Source of the DNA: Mercurialis annua
Lineage: Eukaryota; Streptophyta; Magnoliopsida; Malpighiales; Euphorbiaceae
NCBI RefSeq assembly: GCF_937616625.2
Contig: NC_065576.1
Location: forward strand, 9,736,501-9,800,500
Length of the DNA: 64,000 bases
Direction: 5' to 3'
Position numbers and translations under genes: made by a program. The stretch's first letter is position 1. Each line of letters begins with the position of its first letter. The notes under the pieces were generated by a model. The model was not told the origin of the DNA, did not search any database, and worked only from the letters and a program-made list of their open reading frames with translations. This document shows, one piece after another, positions 1 through 13,825 of the stretch.

Positions 1-1385
1 TAGAAAGTGCTGGTTCGAGAATGGGCGAGCCTGGCGGTTTCTGACTCCAGAGCAGAGAGATTTCTATTGGGAGGAATTTAAGGTAATAAATTGTTAATTT
101 TAAAGTTTGAATTTAGACTAACGCAAAATTACTAACTCAAACTTGGTGTTTATGTTTTGCAGAAGGAATACTGGTGGGATACGGCGGATTACAGCGACGA
201 CGTCATCAAAGGTGTATTCATGACGCATGCTGCCAACCGATACAAGGACGTTATTCACAGGATGAGAGAGAAGGACGGAAATAATACCTCGATCAGCCAA
301 GATATCTGGGATTCCTGGCAGGCCGTCTGGGCGTCAGAGGACGAGAAGAAGAAGTCCGATGTAGCTCGCGCTAATCGGATGAGCGAGCCTGCTGGAGCCG
401 GTTCCGGACCAGTACGCCATACAGGGGGATCCCGTTCCGCCATCAGACATATGGATGTGTTGGTTTGTTTCTAGAATTCTTTTTTATTTATAACTATCTT
501 TTATTTTCTGATTTTCTGATGAACTAACAAATTGTTTATTATTCTTTTAGGCTGACGAGCTCGGCCGCAAGCCTACCGCAACGGAGCTGTATACTCGGAT
601 GCACTCCACGAAAGCTGATAAGGGTGTCATGGTAGACAAGAGGGCCCAAGACATGAGTGTAAGTCATAAACAATCTAATTTTAGTAGTTGTTTTACTTTA
701 CTCAAGTGTTAGATTAAATTAGTGTAAAATGTGTTTTAATTTAAATTGTAAATGTTAGATTAGGTGTGTTAACAGCCGGTGGGTTGTATATGAAATCTAT
801 ATGTTTGCAGGATGTCCCTGAAAAATGGGTGTTGATCAAATTATAGAGGAAATGCTGCCGAATTTTCGTTAGGATTTATACTTACATTTCATATGTTATA
901 CGTTTTAATTAGCCGTTATGTGATATATATGTTTTTCAATCTTTTTGTAGGATGCAATTGCTCAGAGACTTGCTGCTGCATCGCAGCCGCCGACCGGAGA
1001 GGGTGGTTCGTCTAGCACAGCAGAAGTCGACGAGACGCAGCTATTTCTGGATATCGAGGGCGTCAACAAGAAGCGGCGTGTCTACGGGTTGGGTTCAGCG
1101 ACTAGTGCGTACGTGGATACGACGACGTCTAGTAGGGCGAGGACCAGATCCACACAGTCACAGCGAACTGAGGAGGAGATCGAGCGGCGTGTGCGGGCGG
1201 GGATCCAGGACGGACTGCGCCAGATTACCACTGAGGTGGAGGATCTCCGTGCCCAGCAGGCGAGAACCAATGAGAGGATGGCCGAGATTATTCAGGCCGA
1301 GATGGCGAAGATGATGCAGACTCTTCCTCCGCAGTATCGCCCACCCCCAGGTCCTTCAGACGATGACGACACTCCGACTTTGTAG
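1..1385 (+). pseudogene. CACTA-encoded Transposase_24-like protein, 3' exons, one frameshift
   Basis: Five exons can be read: up to 82 (ending FYWEEFK), 163-456, 551-658, about 811-870 and 951-1385. Splice sites are GT-AG and the reading frame joins at exons 1-2, 2-3 and into exon 5. The protein has the W- and charge-rich block of plant Ptta/En/Spm proteins, then a Lys-Arg patch (KKRR), a coiled-coil-like stretch (EEEIERRVRAGIQ onward) and an acidic-proline tail ending DDDDTPTL. In the short fourth exon the frame breaks at an A-run near 821-826: one frame meets a stop, the other reads on as MGVDQIIEEM. This suggests a one-base indel or a misjudged intron. The role in transposition is inferred from the family; no catalytic triad is in this part. 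The start is outside the window. Confidence 0.7.
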
Positions 1386-1615
1386 TGTCACGTTTGTATT
1401 TCTGACATTTTGTATTTTGTCACTTTTATACATTTTGTGTTATCTTGTTTTATATATTTTCTTACGATATGTAAAATATAACATGTTTTTATATGAAATC
1501 GGTCGTTTTTGGAAATTGAGTTTTAATGAGAGTTGCAAATAATAGATTTTACAGATTTTAATCGTCGTGAATTGAATAGGAAAAACGGACGGAAAAGAGA
1601 TAATTCTGTCCAAAT

Positions 1616-2040
1616 TGCGACGATATTTGCGACGGAATTGATTCCGTCGCAAATATTGACATTTTGCGACGGAATTGATTCCGTCGCAAAATGATACAAT
1701 TTTGCGACGGACACATAACCGTCGCAAACTTGTACCATTTTGCGACGGAATCAATTCCGTCGCAAAATGTCAATATTTGCGACGGAATCAATTCCGTCGC
1801 AAAATGTTTAAATCCGTCGCCAATACGTCTCCCTTTTCATTTTTTGGGAGACGACATTGGCGACGGTGTGTTTGGATATGGCGACGGGCTGGCCGTCGCC
1901 ATATTTGCGACGCTCTGGTCGCTAATATTTTAGCGACCAGAGCTTTTGCGACGGACTAATTCCGTCGCAAATCCGTCGCAAATACACATTTGCGACGGAT
2001 TATGAGTGATTTGCGACGGAATTGTCCGTCGCAAATCAAC
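1616..2040. repeat. CACTA subterminal repeat array (TTTGCGACGG units)
   Basis: Dozens of copies of the decamer TTTGCGACGG and its complement CCGTCGCAAA occur head-to-head, many as near-perfect palindromes around a GAATTGATTC-type core. A 12-base stretch near 1910-1945 is also inverted (GCGACCAGAGC and complement). This dense array just inside the terminus is the usual layout of CACTA transposase binding sites and can fold into long hairpins. Confidence 0.85.
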
Positions 2041-2055
2041 TGAAATCCAGTAGTG

Positions 2056-2880
2056 TCTAGAGAGTCCATCTCATCATTTATGACTTCTTGCCAATGATCA
2101 ACATCTATAAAAGTTATAGCTTTCTGGAGGTTAGATAGATACTCCTTTAAAGAATAGACATGGAAATCAATACCATTGTCTTTAGAAATACTAGTCTTTT
2201 CCTTCTTCCAATCTTTGTTTTTATAGGGTTAATTACATATAAAATCGTTACCTTTATACAAAATTGCAAAAATAACAGACCTTTAACGTGGTAATTCAGG
2301 GCAACACCTTTCATTTTTTTTCAAAAACAAACCACACGTGCAAGTTTCCCTGCATGTGGATCGTCCGTGCTTTCCGAGGCGCTACCATAGTTACCTTTTT
2401 AGTGGCGTTTTTGCTGACGTGGAATGACACATGGCACTCCCGTCGGGTGTCCAAGTCAGCAAATGTTTTTCTAAAAGCGTGCCCATGTTGTTTTTGAAAA
2501 GAAATGAAAGGTGATGCCCTGAATTGACACGTTTTAAACGTTGTGTTATTTTTGAGAATTCGTGTAAAAGTGGTGATTTTATATGTACTTAACCCATTTT
2601 TATATCATCAGTAATCTTACTACTCTTGACCATAAAAATATTATTAGACGATTCGCCTCCAATATTGTCCAATTTAAAAGGAAATTTATGTTCAAAAAAA
2701 TAAACATCAACAAATTCAATAATTACATGTGCAATTAAGTCATTAAATCTATGAGCTTTTCTATTAACTACATAACCATTGAAAACACATTCATAGGCTC
2801 TACGTGCCAATTTCATTCTTTTTGAATCAAGAACCCGAAAATAAGCTAAACATCTCCAAGTTCTAAAATAAGACAAATTA
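2056..2880 (-). pseudogene. Ty1/copia polyprotein remnant (integrase tail and start of reverse transcriptase)
   Basis: On the minus strand, 2876-2605 encodes the end of a copia integrase region (YFRTWRCLAYFRVLDSKR, then YECVFNGY). After an inserted MITE, 2216-2059 continues with the linker and the start of the reverse transcriptase domain (AITFIDVDHWQEVINDEMDSL). The two halves are collinear in one copia polyprotein. The fragment lacks LTRs, gag, protease and most of reverse transcriptase. The CACTA element cuts it on the left; the right edge is at about 2880. It is a dead fragment that serves as the insertion target for two DNA transposons. Confidence 0.8.
2226..2595. mobile_element. Mutator-type MITE, family A copy 1
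   Basis: Termini GGGTTAATTACATATAAAATC and its inverted partner at 2562-2595 pair over more than 30 bases. A 9-bp target duplication flanks it with one mismatch: GTTTTTATA at 2217-2225 and ATTTTTATA at 2596-2604. The 9-bp length points to the Mutator superfamily. No coding sequence is present; the interior is about 370 bases. Copy 2 at 4578-4894 shares the same ends. Confidence 0.85.
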
Positions 2881-2909
2881 TGTTGGATTCAGTTGTCTAT
2901 TTTTCAAAA

Positions 2910-3408
2910 GGCCTAATGTTTTAAAAAATCCCGACCTTTTAGCCCCTTTTCAATCATACCCTAACGTTGAAAATTTGTCAATTTTACCCTATTTTGCATT
3001 TTTGTGTTTCAATTGTACCCTGAAAAATTAAATTAACGTCTTTTGCGTTTGGAAATTTGTTTAAAAAATTCTCCATGTCTCGCATATATTGATTGTATAT
3101 TTTTAAAATTTATTTAAATTTAGTTAAATTAATTAAGAATTTAAATTAGTGTTAATTTGATTATGGTTTTTAGTTAGTTTTTAAAAATAAAAGACTTATT
3201 TGTACTTTTTTTAATAAAAAAGAATTTAATTTCATGTTTAGATTTAATTAATTGAATGATTTCATCATTTAAGTAAAAAAAATTAACAAAAATCAAAATA
3301 TTGGGGTACAATTGAAAACGGAAAATTCAAAAGTGGGTAAAATTGACAAATTTTCAACGTCGGGATGGAATTGAAAAAAAAGTTTAAAGGTGAGGGGTTG
3401 ATTAGGCC
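2910..3408. mobile_element. Mutator-type MITE, family B copy 1
   Basis: Begins GGCCTAAT and ends ATTAGGCC, with imperfect inverted repeats of roughly 125 bases on each side. A perfect 9-bp target duplication TTTTCAAAA lies at 2901-2909 and 3409-3417. The middle is AT-rich and non-coding. A relative with the same ends is at 62376-62747. Confidence 0.9.
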
Positions 3409-3417
3409 TTTTCAAAA

Positions 3418-4309
3418 TTGTTCATATAAAAATCTAATAATTCTATCACAAATACCAAACAAAATTAGACAAATGATCACGGCAATATAGCAGACGTTCA
3501 TCAGACAGTATCAGTTCAATCATTAAATTTAAAGAATACTCCAAATTATATTCTACAACTACAAAATATAACCACACTTCCAATTAAATTCCCATTTATT
3601 ATTCAATATTAATAATATACTTATATTCACAATGCATAATTTAATTAAAACTATATTATCAAAAGCAAGAAACAAATAAAAAAAGAGCACTAACTTCAAT
3701 TTGGTACTACCCCAAAGAGAAAGGTGGAGATCGATTATGAACCGAAATTAAACCTAATTTAGAGATGGCAATCAATTGTAATTTTCATTGCATGATAAAG
3801 CAAGAATAAAAATGACAGCACATGAATCACCATAGTTGGCAACAATAATCTAGACTTTTAGTTGAAATACAGAAGAAGAAAAACACCTAAAGTAAACCGA
3901 AATTAAATCGGTTTAATTTTAAAAAACCTAAACTAAACCGGTTTATTTTTACATTCATGAACTCATAAGAAAACCAAAATGAAGGAGACCAATTGAAAAC
4001 ATCTTTACAATCTTGATGATGTAGTAAATACTTTCCAAGAATTCGAGTACATATTAAAAAAGTAATGCAATCGCTAATCGAAACACATATCAGTAAACGA
4101 TCACCGTGTTATCGACCATTCTTACAATGCCAGCATGCTCAATTTATTTGTGCCAGTATATGATATAGTTTATCACCTAACAAAACCAAACAAAAGATAT
4201 ACCAAACGGTTCTAAATCTTAGAGATTTTAATTAGCAACACCAACTCAGATTAAACAAGCATAGAACAAATGACAACACAAAACAATTCAACAAACACCT
4301 TAAGAGCCG
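3418..4309. other. AT-rich intergenic DNA, nothing recognised
   Basis: No open frame, terminal repeat or RNA motif was found. A short stretch near 3895-3955 holds AAACCGG-type motifs like those in the hAT elements elsewhere in the window, but no ends could be fixed. Confidence 0.5.
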
Positions 4310-5114
4310 CTTTTTTCTCCCATCTAAATGAATCTGCAGTTTTTCTTGCCAAAGGAAATACTCAGTATATATCTGCTGCAAACCAAAGCTCTATTGATAA
4401 TCTAGAAATCAATGTTAATTACAACAAAGTTAATAACGGTTAAAAACCAAAGAAATCCAATTACAGCCAGAATAAGAAGCCAATTTGTTGATATTATGGT
4501 ATGGAAGGTCATATTGAAGATATATGCCATAGAAAGCCTCTTTATCCACATAATTTTGGTTATAAGGGTAGAAGGAAGGGTTAATACATATAAAATCACC
4601 ACCTTTATACGAAATTGCAAAAATAACACGACCTTTAAAACGTGGCAATTCAGGGCACCACCTTTCATTTCTTTTCAAAAACAACATGAGCACATTTTTA
4701 GTGGCATTTTTGCTGACATGGCATGACACGTGGCACTCCCATTGGGTGTCCATGTCAGCAAAATTTTATCTAAAAACGTGCTCATGTTATTTTTGAAAAT
4801 AAATGAAAGGTGATGCCCTGAATTGACACGTTTTAAAGGTCGTGTTATTTTTGAGAATTCGTGTAAAGGTGGTGATTTTATATATAATTAACCCTAGAAG
4901 GAATGATGCACCATCTGCTAATCAGGTTGAATCAGATTATTTTCAACAAGAAGCATCTATTGCTAATAATTCTGAGAGAGATGCTTATCATAAGCATGAA
5001 TCCATATCGAGTCATGAAGCTTTGCTTCCTTTTACAAAAGGCCAGTATTCAAAGCTTCTTGCTTTGATTCAAAACAATGGAAATGTATCTCATGTCATCA
5101 CATTTCAAAAATGA
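4310..5114 (+). pseudogene. copia gag, 3' portion, split by a MITE
   Basis: About 4325-4577 reads SAVFLAKGNTQYIS and then a damaged CCHC zinc knuckle (C-x2-Y-x4-H-x4-C at about 4487-4530; the second Cys is replaced). After the MITE, 4895-5114 continues with the acidic gag-protease linker ending at a stop. Several in-frame stops precede the knuckle. In an intact element gag forms the particle that packages the RNA. This copy cannot. Confidence 0.7.
4578..4894. mobile_element. Mutator-type MITE, family A copy 2
   Basis: Same inverted ends as 2226-2595 (GGGTTAATACATATAAAATC). It is flanked by a perfect 9-bp duplication TAGAAGGAA at 4569-4577 and 4895-4903. It is inserted in the copia gag region, so it is younger than that copy. 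Non-coding. Confidence 0.93.
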
Positions 5115-5700
5115 TCAATCAGCAAGTATTGATTTTCATTTTTTTCTTTATGGCAAAAGGCTTTAATTGTTGTGACCGGATTATAGACACTAGTGCAACA
5201 TACCATATAATTTGCAATATTGATCTTTTCAAAAGATCAAAGACTGTGAATGGCTTACATGTCAAGTTACCAAATGAAAACCAAGTTGCTGCTGAGAGAA
5301 TAAAAGACATTCATTGCTATTGACTGATGTGCTCAATGTTTCTGTGTTTAGTTTTAATCTCATTTCAGCAAGCAAGTTAACCAGTTCCTCCTTATTGTGC
5401 TTGATTTTTTTTATCAAAACATTTGTCTAATCCAGGATATGACAAGGATGAGGACGATTGGATCAGCTATAAAAACTAAAGGGCTCTATGAATTACAACT
5501 AAGTCCAGTCATTGGTTGTAATTCTGCTACAACTGCAACTCTCTCTAATGCAGATTTGTGGCACTACAGAGTGGGGCATCCTTCAGCTCAAAGAATGCAG
5601 AAGATTCATGACATTGATTCTAAAGTTCAATGTTCTGATATTCCTTTTTGTGAACTTTTCCATTTAGGCAAACAAAGAAAGTCACCCTTTCCTCTTAGTG
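5111..5700 (+). pseudogene. copia protease and GAG-pre-integrase region
   Basis: The aspartic protease site reads IIDTSATYHI near 5178-5210, where the family has D-T/S-G-A; Gly is lost here (DTSA), so activity is doubtful. After frame breaks, the pre-integrase motif LWHYRVGHPS appears at about 5556-5585, followed by a partly kept zinc-binding block (CELFHLGKQRKSPF). Stops at 5323 and a frame change near 5397 show decay. Confidence 0.75.
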
Positions 5701-6449
5701 AATCAAAAACTTATGCCATTTTTTTATCTAGTTCACATGGACATATGGGGTCCAATTGGTACTCCTTTAGTGAATGGTCATACATATTTTCTGACCATTG
5801 TTGATCATTTTAGCATGTACATCAGGGTTTTCTTAATGCAAATTAAATCTGAAATAAGGTCACATATACAAAACTTTTTCTCCTATGTTGAGGCACAATT
5901 TTCTCATAAACTTAAGACTCTTAGAACTGACAATGAAGCTGAATTCAACATGAGTATATTCTTTGCTGAAAAAGGAGTTGTGCATCAAAAGTCCTGTGTA
6001 TACACTCTTGAACAAAACAGTGTGGTTGAGCGCAAGCAGAAGCATATTCTCAATGTTGTCAGAACTATAAAATACCAAACAGGTTGCCCTTATTTCTTTG
6101 GCACCATTGTATTGATCATGTTGTTCATTTAATAAGCAGAATCCCTTCTCATGTTATTAATAATGCAAATCCATATATGCTTCTATTTGGTTTTGAACCA
6201 AATTATCAACATTTAAAGACTTTTGGATGCCTATGTGTTGTTGCCACTATACCTATTTTGAGAAGTAAGTTTGACCCCAGGGTAGTCAAATGTATATTCA
6301 TTGGATTTTTAGTGAATGTAAAAGGCTACAAACTTTACAACCCTATTTCAAAAGACATTTTTGTATCTAGAAATGTCATTTTTCATGAAGACCACTTTCC
6401 CCTACGGAAACAGCCTACCACAGTTCATGAGAAAACTCCATTATCATAA
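5698..6449 (+). pseudogene. copia integrase
   Basis: The frame 5698-6132 holds the rve catalytic core: Asp in HMDIWGP, Asp in LRTDNEAEF and Glu in VVERKQKH, the expected D-D-E residues. The frame then breaks and 6084-6449 continues with the copia C-terminal block (LFGFEPNYQHLKTFGCLCVV, then FIGF and KGYKLYNP). The core is recognisable and the catalytic residues survive, but the domain is split by a frameshift near 6110. Confidence 0.8.
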
Positions 6450-8150
6450 AACTTCCCTTCTTTTTCTCAAATTATAGACCCAACCTTCGATGATCCACTT
6501 ATTTCAGTCCAAAGACATACTTCTCAACCAAACACCAGTCCTATATCAAGTCCATGGAATTCACCCTCCCTTTTATCTCAACCAACACCATCAATCCTTA
6601 ATAATGCAGATTTTTCTATTTTTAAGAAGAAGCACCAGGATATCTCATTTACCATTTACTCTTAAAGATTATGATTGTAACCTTGTTACTTCTCCTTATT
6701 CTTTGTCTCAAGTTCACTCTTTAGAAAACCTCTCTTCTACTTATAAGGTGTTCTCCATTATCTTGACTGAACTAAAAGAACCAACTTGTTATAATGAAGC
6801 TGCTAAATCTGCAAAAGGGTAAACTGCAATGAATGTTGAGCTTAAGCCTTTGACTGATAATGGCACTTGGTCTTTGTCTCAATTACCTCCTGGAAAACAA
6901 CTCATTGGATAAAAGTGGGAAATATAAAATAAAATACAAAATAGATGGTTCCATTAAAAGGCACAAGTCCAGGCTTGTAGCAAAGGGATCACACAGAAAT
7001 AGCACTAGATTATACATATACTTTTAGTACAGTTGCCAAGATGACTACCTAGCAATCAAAAGGTGGCATCTCAGTTAGTTAGATATCAACAATGCATTCT
7101 ACATGGTGATTTGGAAGAGGATATATACATGGAAGTCCCACCTGGATATCAAGCTAAAAATGATCAAGTTTGCAGATTTCACAAATCCCTCTATGGTCTC
7201 AAACAAGCAAGTAGGCAATGGCATAGCAAAATTACTGATGCTCTTCTTCATAAAGGCTTTGTGAGTTCAGCTTCAGATCCCTCATTATTCATCAAAAGTA
7301 CTACATATCATTACATAGCTCTTTTGGTTTATGTTGGTGATGTTATTTTAACAAGTAATTTTGCTGCTGCCATAACAGACATCAAAAACCATTTACATGA
7401 TCTTTTTAAAATTAAAGATCTTGGATCTTTAAAGTAATTTTTAGGCTTAGAGGTGGCTAGATCCAAGTTTGGGATCAATCTATGTCAACGCAAATATGTG
7501 CTGGATTTGTTGAGAGATACAGGTTTCTCAAAATCAAAACTTGTACCAACTTTAATGTTGAATTCTCAGAAATTGTATAAGTCAGAAGGTGTCCTCTTCC
7601 TGATGCTCTTGTTTACAAAAAATTGGTGGGAAAATTGCTTTACCTATGCACCACAAGACTTGATATTCAGCAATTGTCCCAATTTATGAAGTGCCCTACT
7701 GATACACATCTCAAGGCAGTTCACAGAGCCTTGAGGTATGTAAAGTTTGCTCTTGGCAAAGGTATTTTTATGCCTTCTAGTCTAATTGTCAGATTCAAGG
7801 ATATACTGATTCTGACTGGGCATGTTGCATGGTTACTAGAAGATCAGTTTCTGGTCATAAAAAAGTCAAAGAAGCACGTAACTGTCTCAAGGTCTTCTTT
7901 AGAAGCTGAGTATAGAGCCTTGGCTATATTGACTTGTGAACTGCAATGGTTGCTCTATTTGCTAAAGGGTCTTTTTGTTAATCACTCCCAACCAGCCTTG
8001 ATATTTTGTGATAGTCAATCAGCACTTCAATTGGCTGACAATCCAGTGTTTTATGAACGCACAAAACACATAAAATTTGATTGCCATGTGGTTAGACGGA
8101 AAGTAAAAAAGAAGATCATACATCTTCTACCTGTTTCTTATGTTGTATAA
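6450..8150 (+). pseudogene. copia reverse transcriptase and RNase H
   Basis: The N-terminal RT block (ELKPLTDNGTWSL) lies near 6838-6880. The palm is in 7063-7437, with YGLKQASRQWH and the polymerase motif changed from YVDD to YVGD (about 7329-7343), which removes a catalytic Asp. RNase H follows in 7623-8150: SRSSLEAEYRALA, CDSQSALQLADNP and RTKHIKFDCH. The end of the polyprotein (ADYFTKPLAPAAF) runs to about 8200 after a stop. At least four frame breaks make this a pseudogene. Confidence 0.82.
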
Positions 8151-8266
8151 CTTGCAGACTACTTCACAAAGCCTCTTGCTCCTGCTGCGTTTTCTCAGGC
8201 CATTTCCAAGCTAGGGCTACAGAACTTGTATGCTCCAGCTTGTGGGGGGTGGGGGGGGTGGGGGGG

Positions 8267-8614
8267 TGTAACAAAGAACCTCTCTTCTACTACAAGTCGA
8301 GACTCTTGTGCTGATGAGGACATGAGGAAGTTATGTGCTGATGTGTGAGGAATCACAAGGAATATGCTGTGCTGATGTGTCAAAGTTAGGAGCTAGATTA
8401 TTGCTGAGTTTAACACAAGAATAGTGTGTGTCTGTGTGTGAGGTCATATGTTTGTGTGATTTTTATTTTGGTGTAACAGAATTCTATTATCATAAAACAA
8501 AATTCACCCGCTGTGAGCGGTATTTACCTTGTAGATTCTTTTTTCAATTAATGAAAATAATTTCTCAAACTTTCTAATGATAAGCTCAATTTTCTCTGAT
8601 AAGTGTTGTCAACA
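8267..8614 (+). repeat. 3' LTR of the copia element
   Basis: Starts TGTAACAAAG straight after a G-rich polypurine tract and ends GTTGTCAACA, giving TG...CA ends and a length of 348 bases. It contains AATGAAAATAA-type A/T-rich sequence suited to 3' processing. The partner LTR was not found, so the right limit rests on the CA end alone. Confidence 0.6.
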
Positions 8615-9691
8615 TGCTCAATACCGGTGGTGCTATCCAGTCGTTAACCAACAATAGCAATGATAACAAATTTAGTCAAAATTAGAGTTAAAAGAGAGAG
8701 AATTTAGAATTTTTCCATTTGAGAAGACAATGGTTGTTGATGAAGAAAAAGTTTGGTTTGAATATGAAGAGGATACAGTGGTTGTCATGTCAGTTATGAC
8801 TCTTTTGGTATGTGAACTAGAAAGTACACATCCAGCGACTATGACCAGTCAGATTCGGACTCCAGTCAGACCAGCACCGACCAGACCAGCACCTTAACCC
8901 GCCAATATCCAGCCATCCCTAATCCCCAGACTCTAACCACTGCACTTTTAACATCTAAACTCATAAAGGGGATAATATAGAAACAAAATTAAAATGGGGT
9001 AAACAATGTCAATTTCAAAAAGAGAGACTTTTACATAAAACGAAATTCTGAGTCACTAATATAAAATTAACAAAAATTAAATTTTAGGGTGTAGTTTCCT
9101 TAAAAATCAAACCATATTGATCAAATCTATTTGGTTAAACTGAGATTGGTTTAGTTTGTTATAGGTATTTCCTAGAAAAACTCTACAATAAAATACAAAT
9201 TAGATAGTTGTGTAAAAAGCCCAAGTATGTTTGTAAGGAAAATGTCTTTTGCTTCGTTGTGCCGCCCAACAATCTACCTATTCACAACCTAACAATCTAC
9301 CTGTGGCCCAAAGGAAAACATAGTACAATCTAGAATCAAATGTAATGGAGCCTGTTGGCATCAATTATTTGGATACGTAGCCTATTTTTAAAGAAGCTCC
9401 ACATGTATGGTACTGCAGAAAGGCAAACCTGGGACCAGTTATGGTGTTGATTTGTAGATTCTTCCAGTGACAAACGCTTATCAGATGAGGGAAAAAAAAG
9501 AAACTAGCTATACATTCTGTTTATTTCAACATAAAAAGAGCTTCTTCATTTGATTGACAAATCCAACGGAGCTCAACAAAACATAACAGAAACGGTAACT
9601 GCGGAAATATTACATTTACCAACGAACATTAACTACATAATAATTGATGAAAGCAAAAGACAGCTTCTTCATATTTCTCCTGCATTGTGCT
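8615..9691. other. Intergenic DNA between copia 3' LTR and the MIPS gene
   Basis: A 56-codon open frame starting at 8729 on the plus strand (acidic start MVVDEEKVWFEYEED, then a repeated TRPAP-like end) has no recognised domain and may be chance. Near 8860-8895 the short unit GACCAG repeats. The last part, up to 9691, should contain the 3' UTR and polyadenylation signals of the minus-strand gene. Confidence 0.4.
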
Positions 9692-12931
<3,240 letters not shown>

Positions 12932-13057
12932 TTTTAAAAATACAAAGATTTGAGATTGAATATTCAAAAAGAAGAGCAAAATTGGCTTCTTTTTTCTTCT
13001 AATGAATCTCAAATCTTTGCTACTCTAGTGTGCTCCATAAGTGCCACCAAAGCGCTG

Positions 13058-13068
13058 AATAAATAGAG
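13058..13068 (-). promoter_or_regulatory. TATA-like box of MIPS
   Basis: On the minus strand the sequence reads CTCTATTTATTC, the best TATA-like motif near the gene. It lies about 130 bases before the start codon, which leaves room for a leader of around 100 bases. Confidence 0.5.
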
Positions 13069-13087
13069 AGGAGGAAGCCAGGTATCG

Positions 13088-13104
13088 CCACGTGGCGTCA
13101 CGTG
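13088..13104 (-). promoter_or_regulatory. Paired G-boxes upstream of MIPS
   Basis: Two ACGT-core sites lie side by side: CCACGTGG (13088-13095) and CACGTG (13099-13104), about 160-170 bases upstream of the start codon. The first is a full palindrome. In plants such sites bind bZIP or bHLH/PIF factors and often confer ABA or light response. Their position just upstream of a TATA-like motif supports a role in this gene; the effect is inferred. Confidence 0.6.
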
Positions 13105-13489
13105 AATGGATGTGACCCCACTGGTGTTATTTGTAAGGGTAAAATGGTCTATTTATTAGCAAGCGAATGCTTGGCTGTGCACTATGCAGAGAGTCTAGAG
13201 TGTAGTCCATTGAACCGCACGTACTAGTTGACACGTACGAGTCTAGTGTGTGCCATGTGGCGTTCGCTTTACGCGTGGCGTGATCCTGTTAATTCTTTTG
13301 GTGGGGTCTGAGTTAGAACGTACTGGAATTTGTTTGATGAATCGTGAATCCTTTGGCGTTGGAGTATGATACACGCGCTATGTGAGAGAATTGGGATGAA
13401 TCTGATTAACTGCCATCAACATTTTACGGGGCTGACTGTTTTAAAGTTTAAACAACAGTTCGCCCCGTCAGCTACTTAACACGATAAAA
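13105..13489. other. Upstream intergenic region of MIPS
   Basis: Moderately GC-rich compared with its surroundings, with more ACGT-type motifs (for example near 13220-13240 and 13270-13285: GTACGTACTAG-like and ACGCGTGGCG). It may belong to the promoter. No gene was seen. Confidence 0.4.
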
Positions 13490-13825
13490 ATAGTTTAAAT
13501 TTAAAAACAGTGTTTTAAAAAATTGAACAGGATTGGCCGGTCGAACTGGTTAAATCGGATACCGGCCAGTAGTCTGGTCTAAAATTATAAAACTAAATTT
13601 TTTGGTTGAATCGAATTGGACCAGATTGGACCGAATTAAACCGAATCAAACCAGTGTTGAATTGATGAACCGAAAGTTAAACAGGTAAAAAATTAGTAAA
13701 CCAAAAATCTTTTAATTTTTATATTTATTAAACTAATTGAGCCGGTTATTGAACCGGTTTAACCAGTTGAACTGGAAACCGATGACCTTACCGGTTCAAC
13801 CACCAATTGGATTGTTAAAACACCA
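13490..13825. mobile_element. Degenerate hAT-like element rich in AACCGG motifs
   Basis: Repeated inverted GGTTTAACCAGTT, AACCGGTT and GGACCGAATT motifs fill about 300 bases, resembling the interiors of the better-preserved hAT elements at 32099 and 60189. Clear terminal repeats or target duplications were not found, so the limits are approximate. Confidence 0.4.

Larger units (their letters stand above)
1..2055 (+). mobile_element. CACTA (En/Spm) DNA transposon, 3' part with right terminus
   Basis: The right end is clear. Bases 2041-2055 are the inverse of CACTACTGGATTTCA, the 5'-CACTA terminus of this superfamily. The 420 bases inside it (about 1616-2036) are packed with direct and inverted copies of TTTGCGACGG, the subterminal repeats expected to bind the transposase. 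Upstream lies a multi-exon coding region of the plant Ptta/En/Spm transposase-associated type. The left end is outside the window. The element sits inside a minus-strand copia remnant that starts right after it, so the CACTA insertion is the younger of the two. The likely 3-bp target duplication on this side is TCT at 2056-2058; its partner is not visible. Confidence 0.88.
4310..8614 (+). mobile_element. Ty1/copia retrotransposon, 5'-truncated, with 3' LTR
   Basis: The fragment reads in copia order: gag tail, protease, GAG-pre-integrase, integrase, reverse transcriptase, RNase H, polypurine tract (8241-8266, almost all G) and 3' LTR (8267-8614). No matching 5' LTR was found upstream, so the left side was lost; the left limit is set where gag-like reading begins. 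A family A MITE with a perfect target duplication splits gag. Many stops and frameshifts show an old, inactive copy. Confidence 0.85.
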
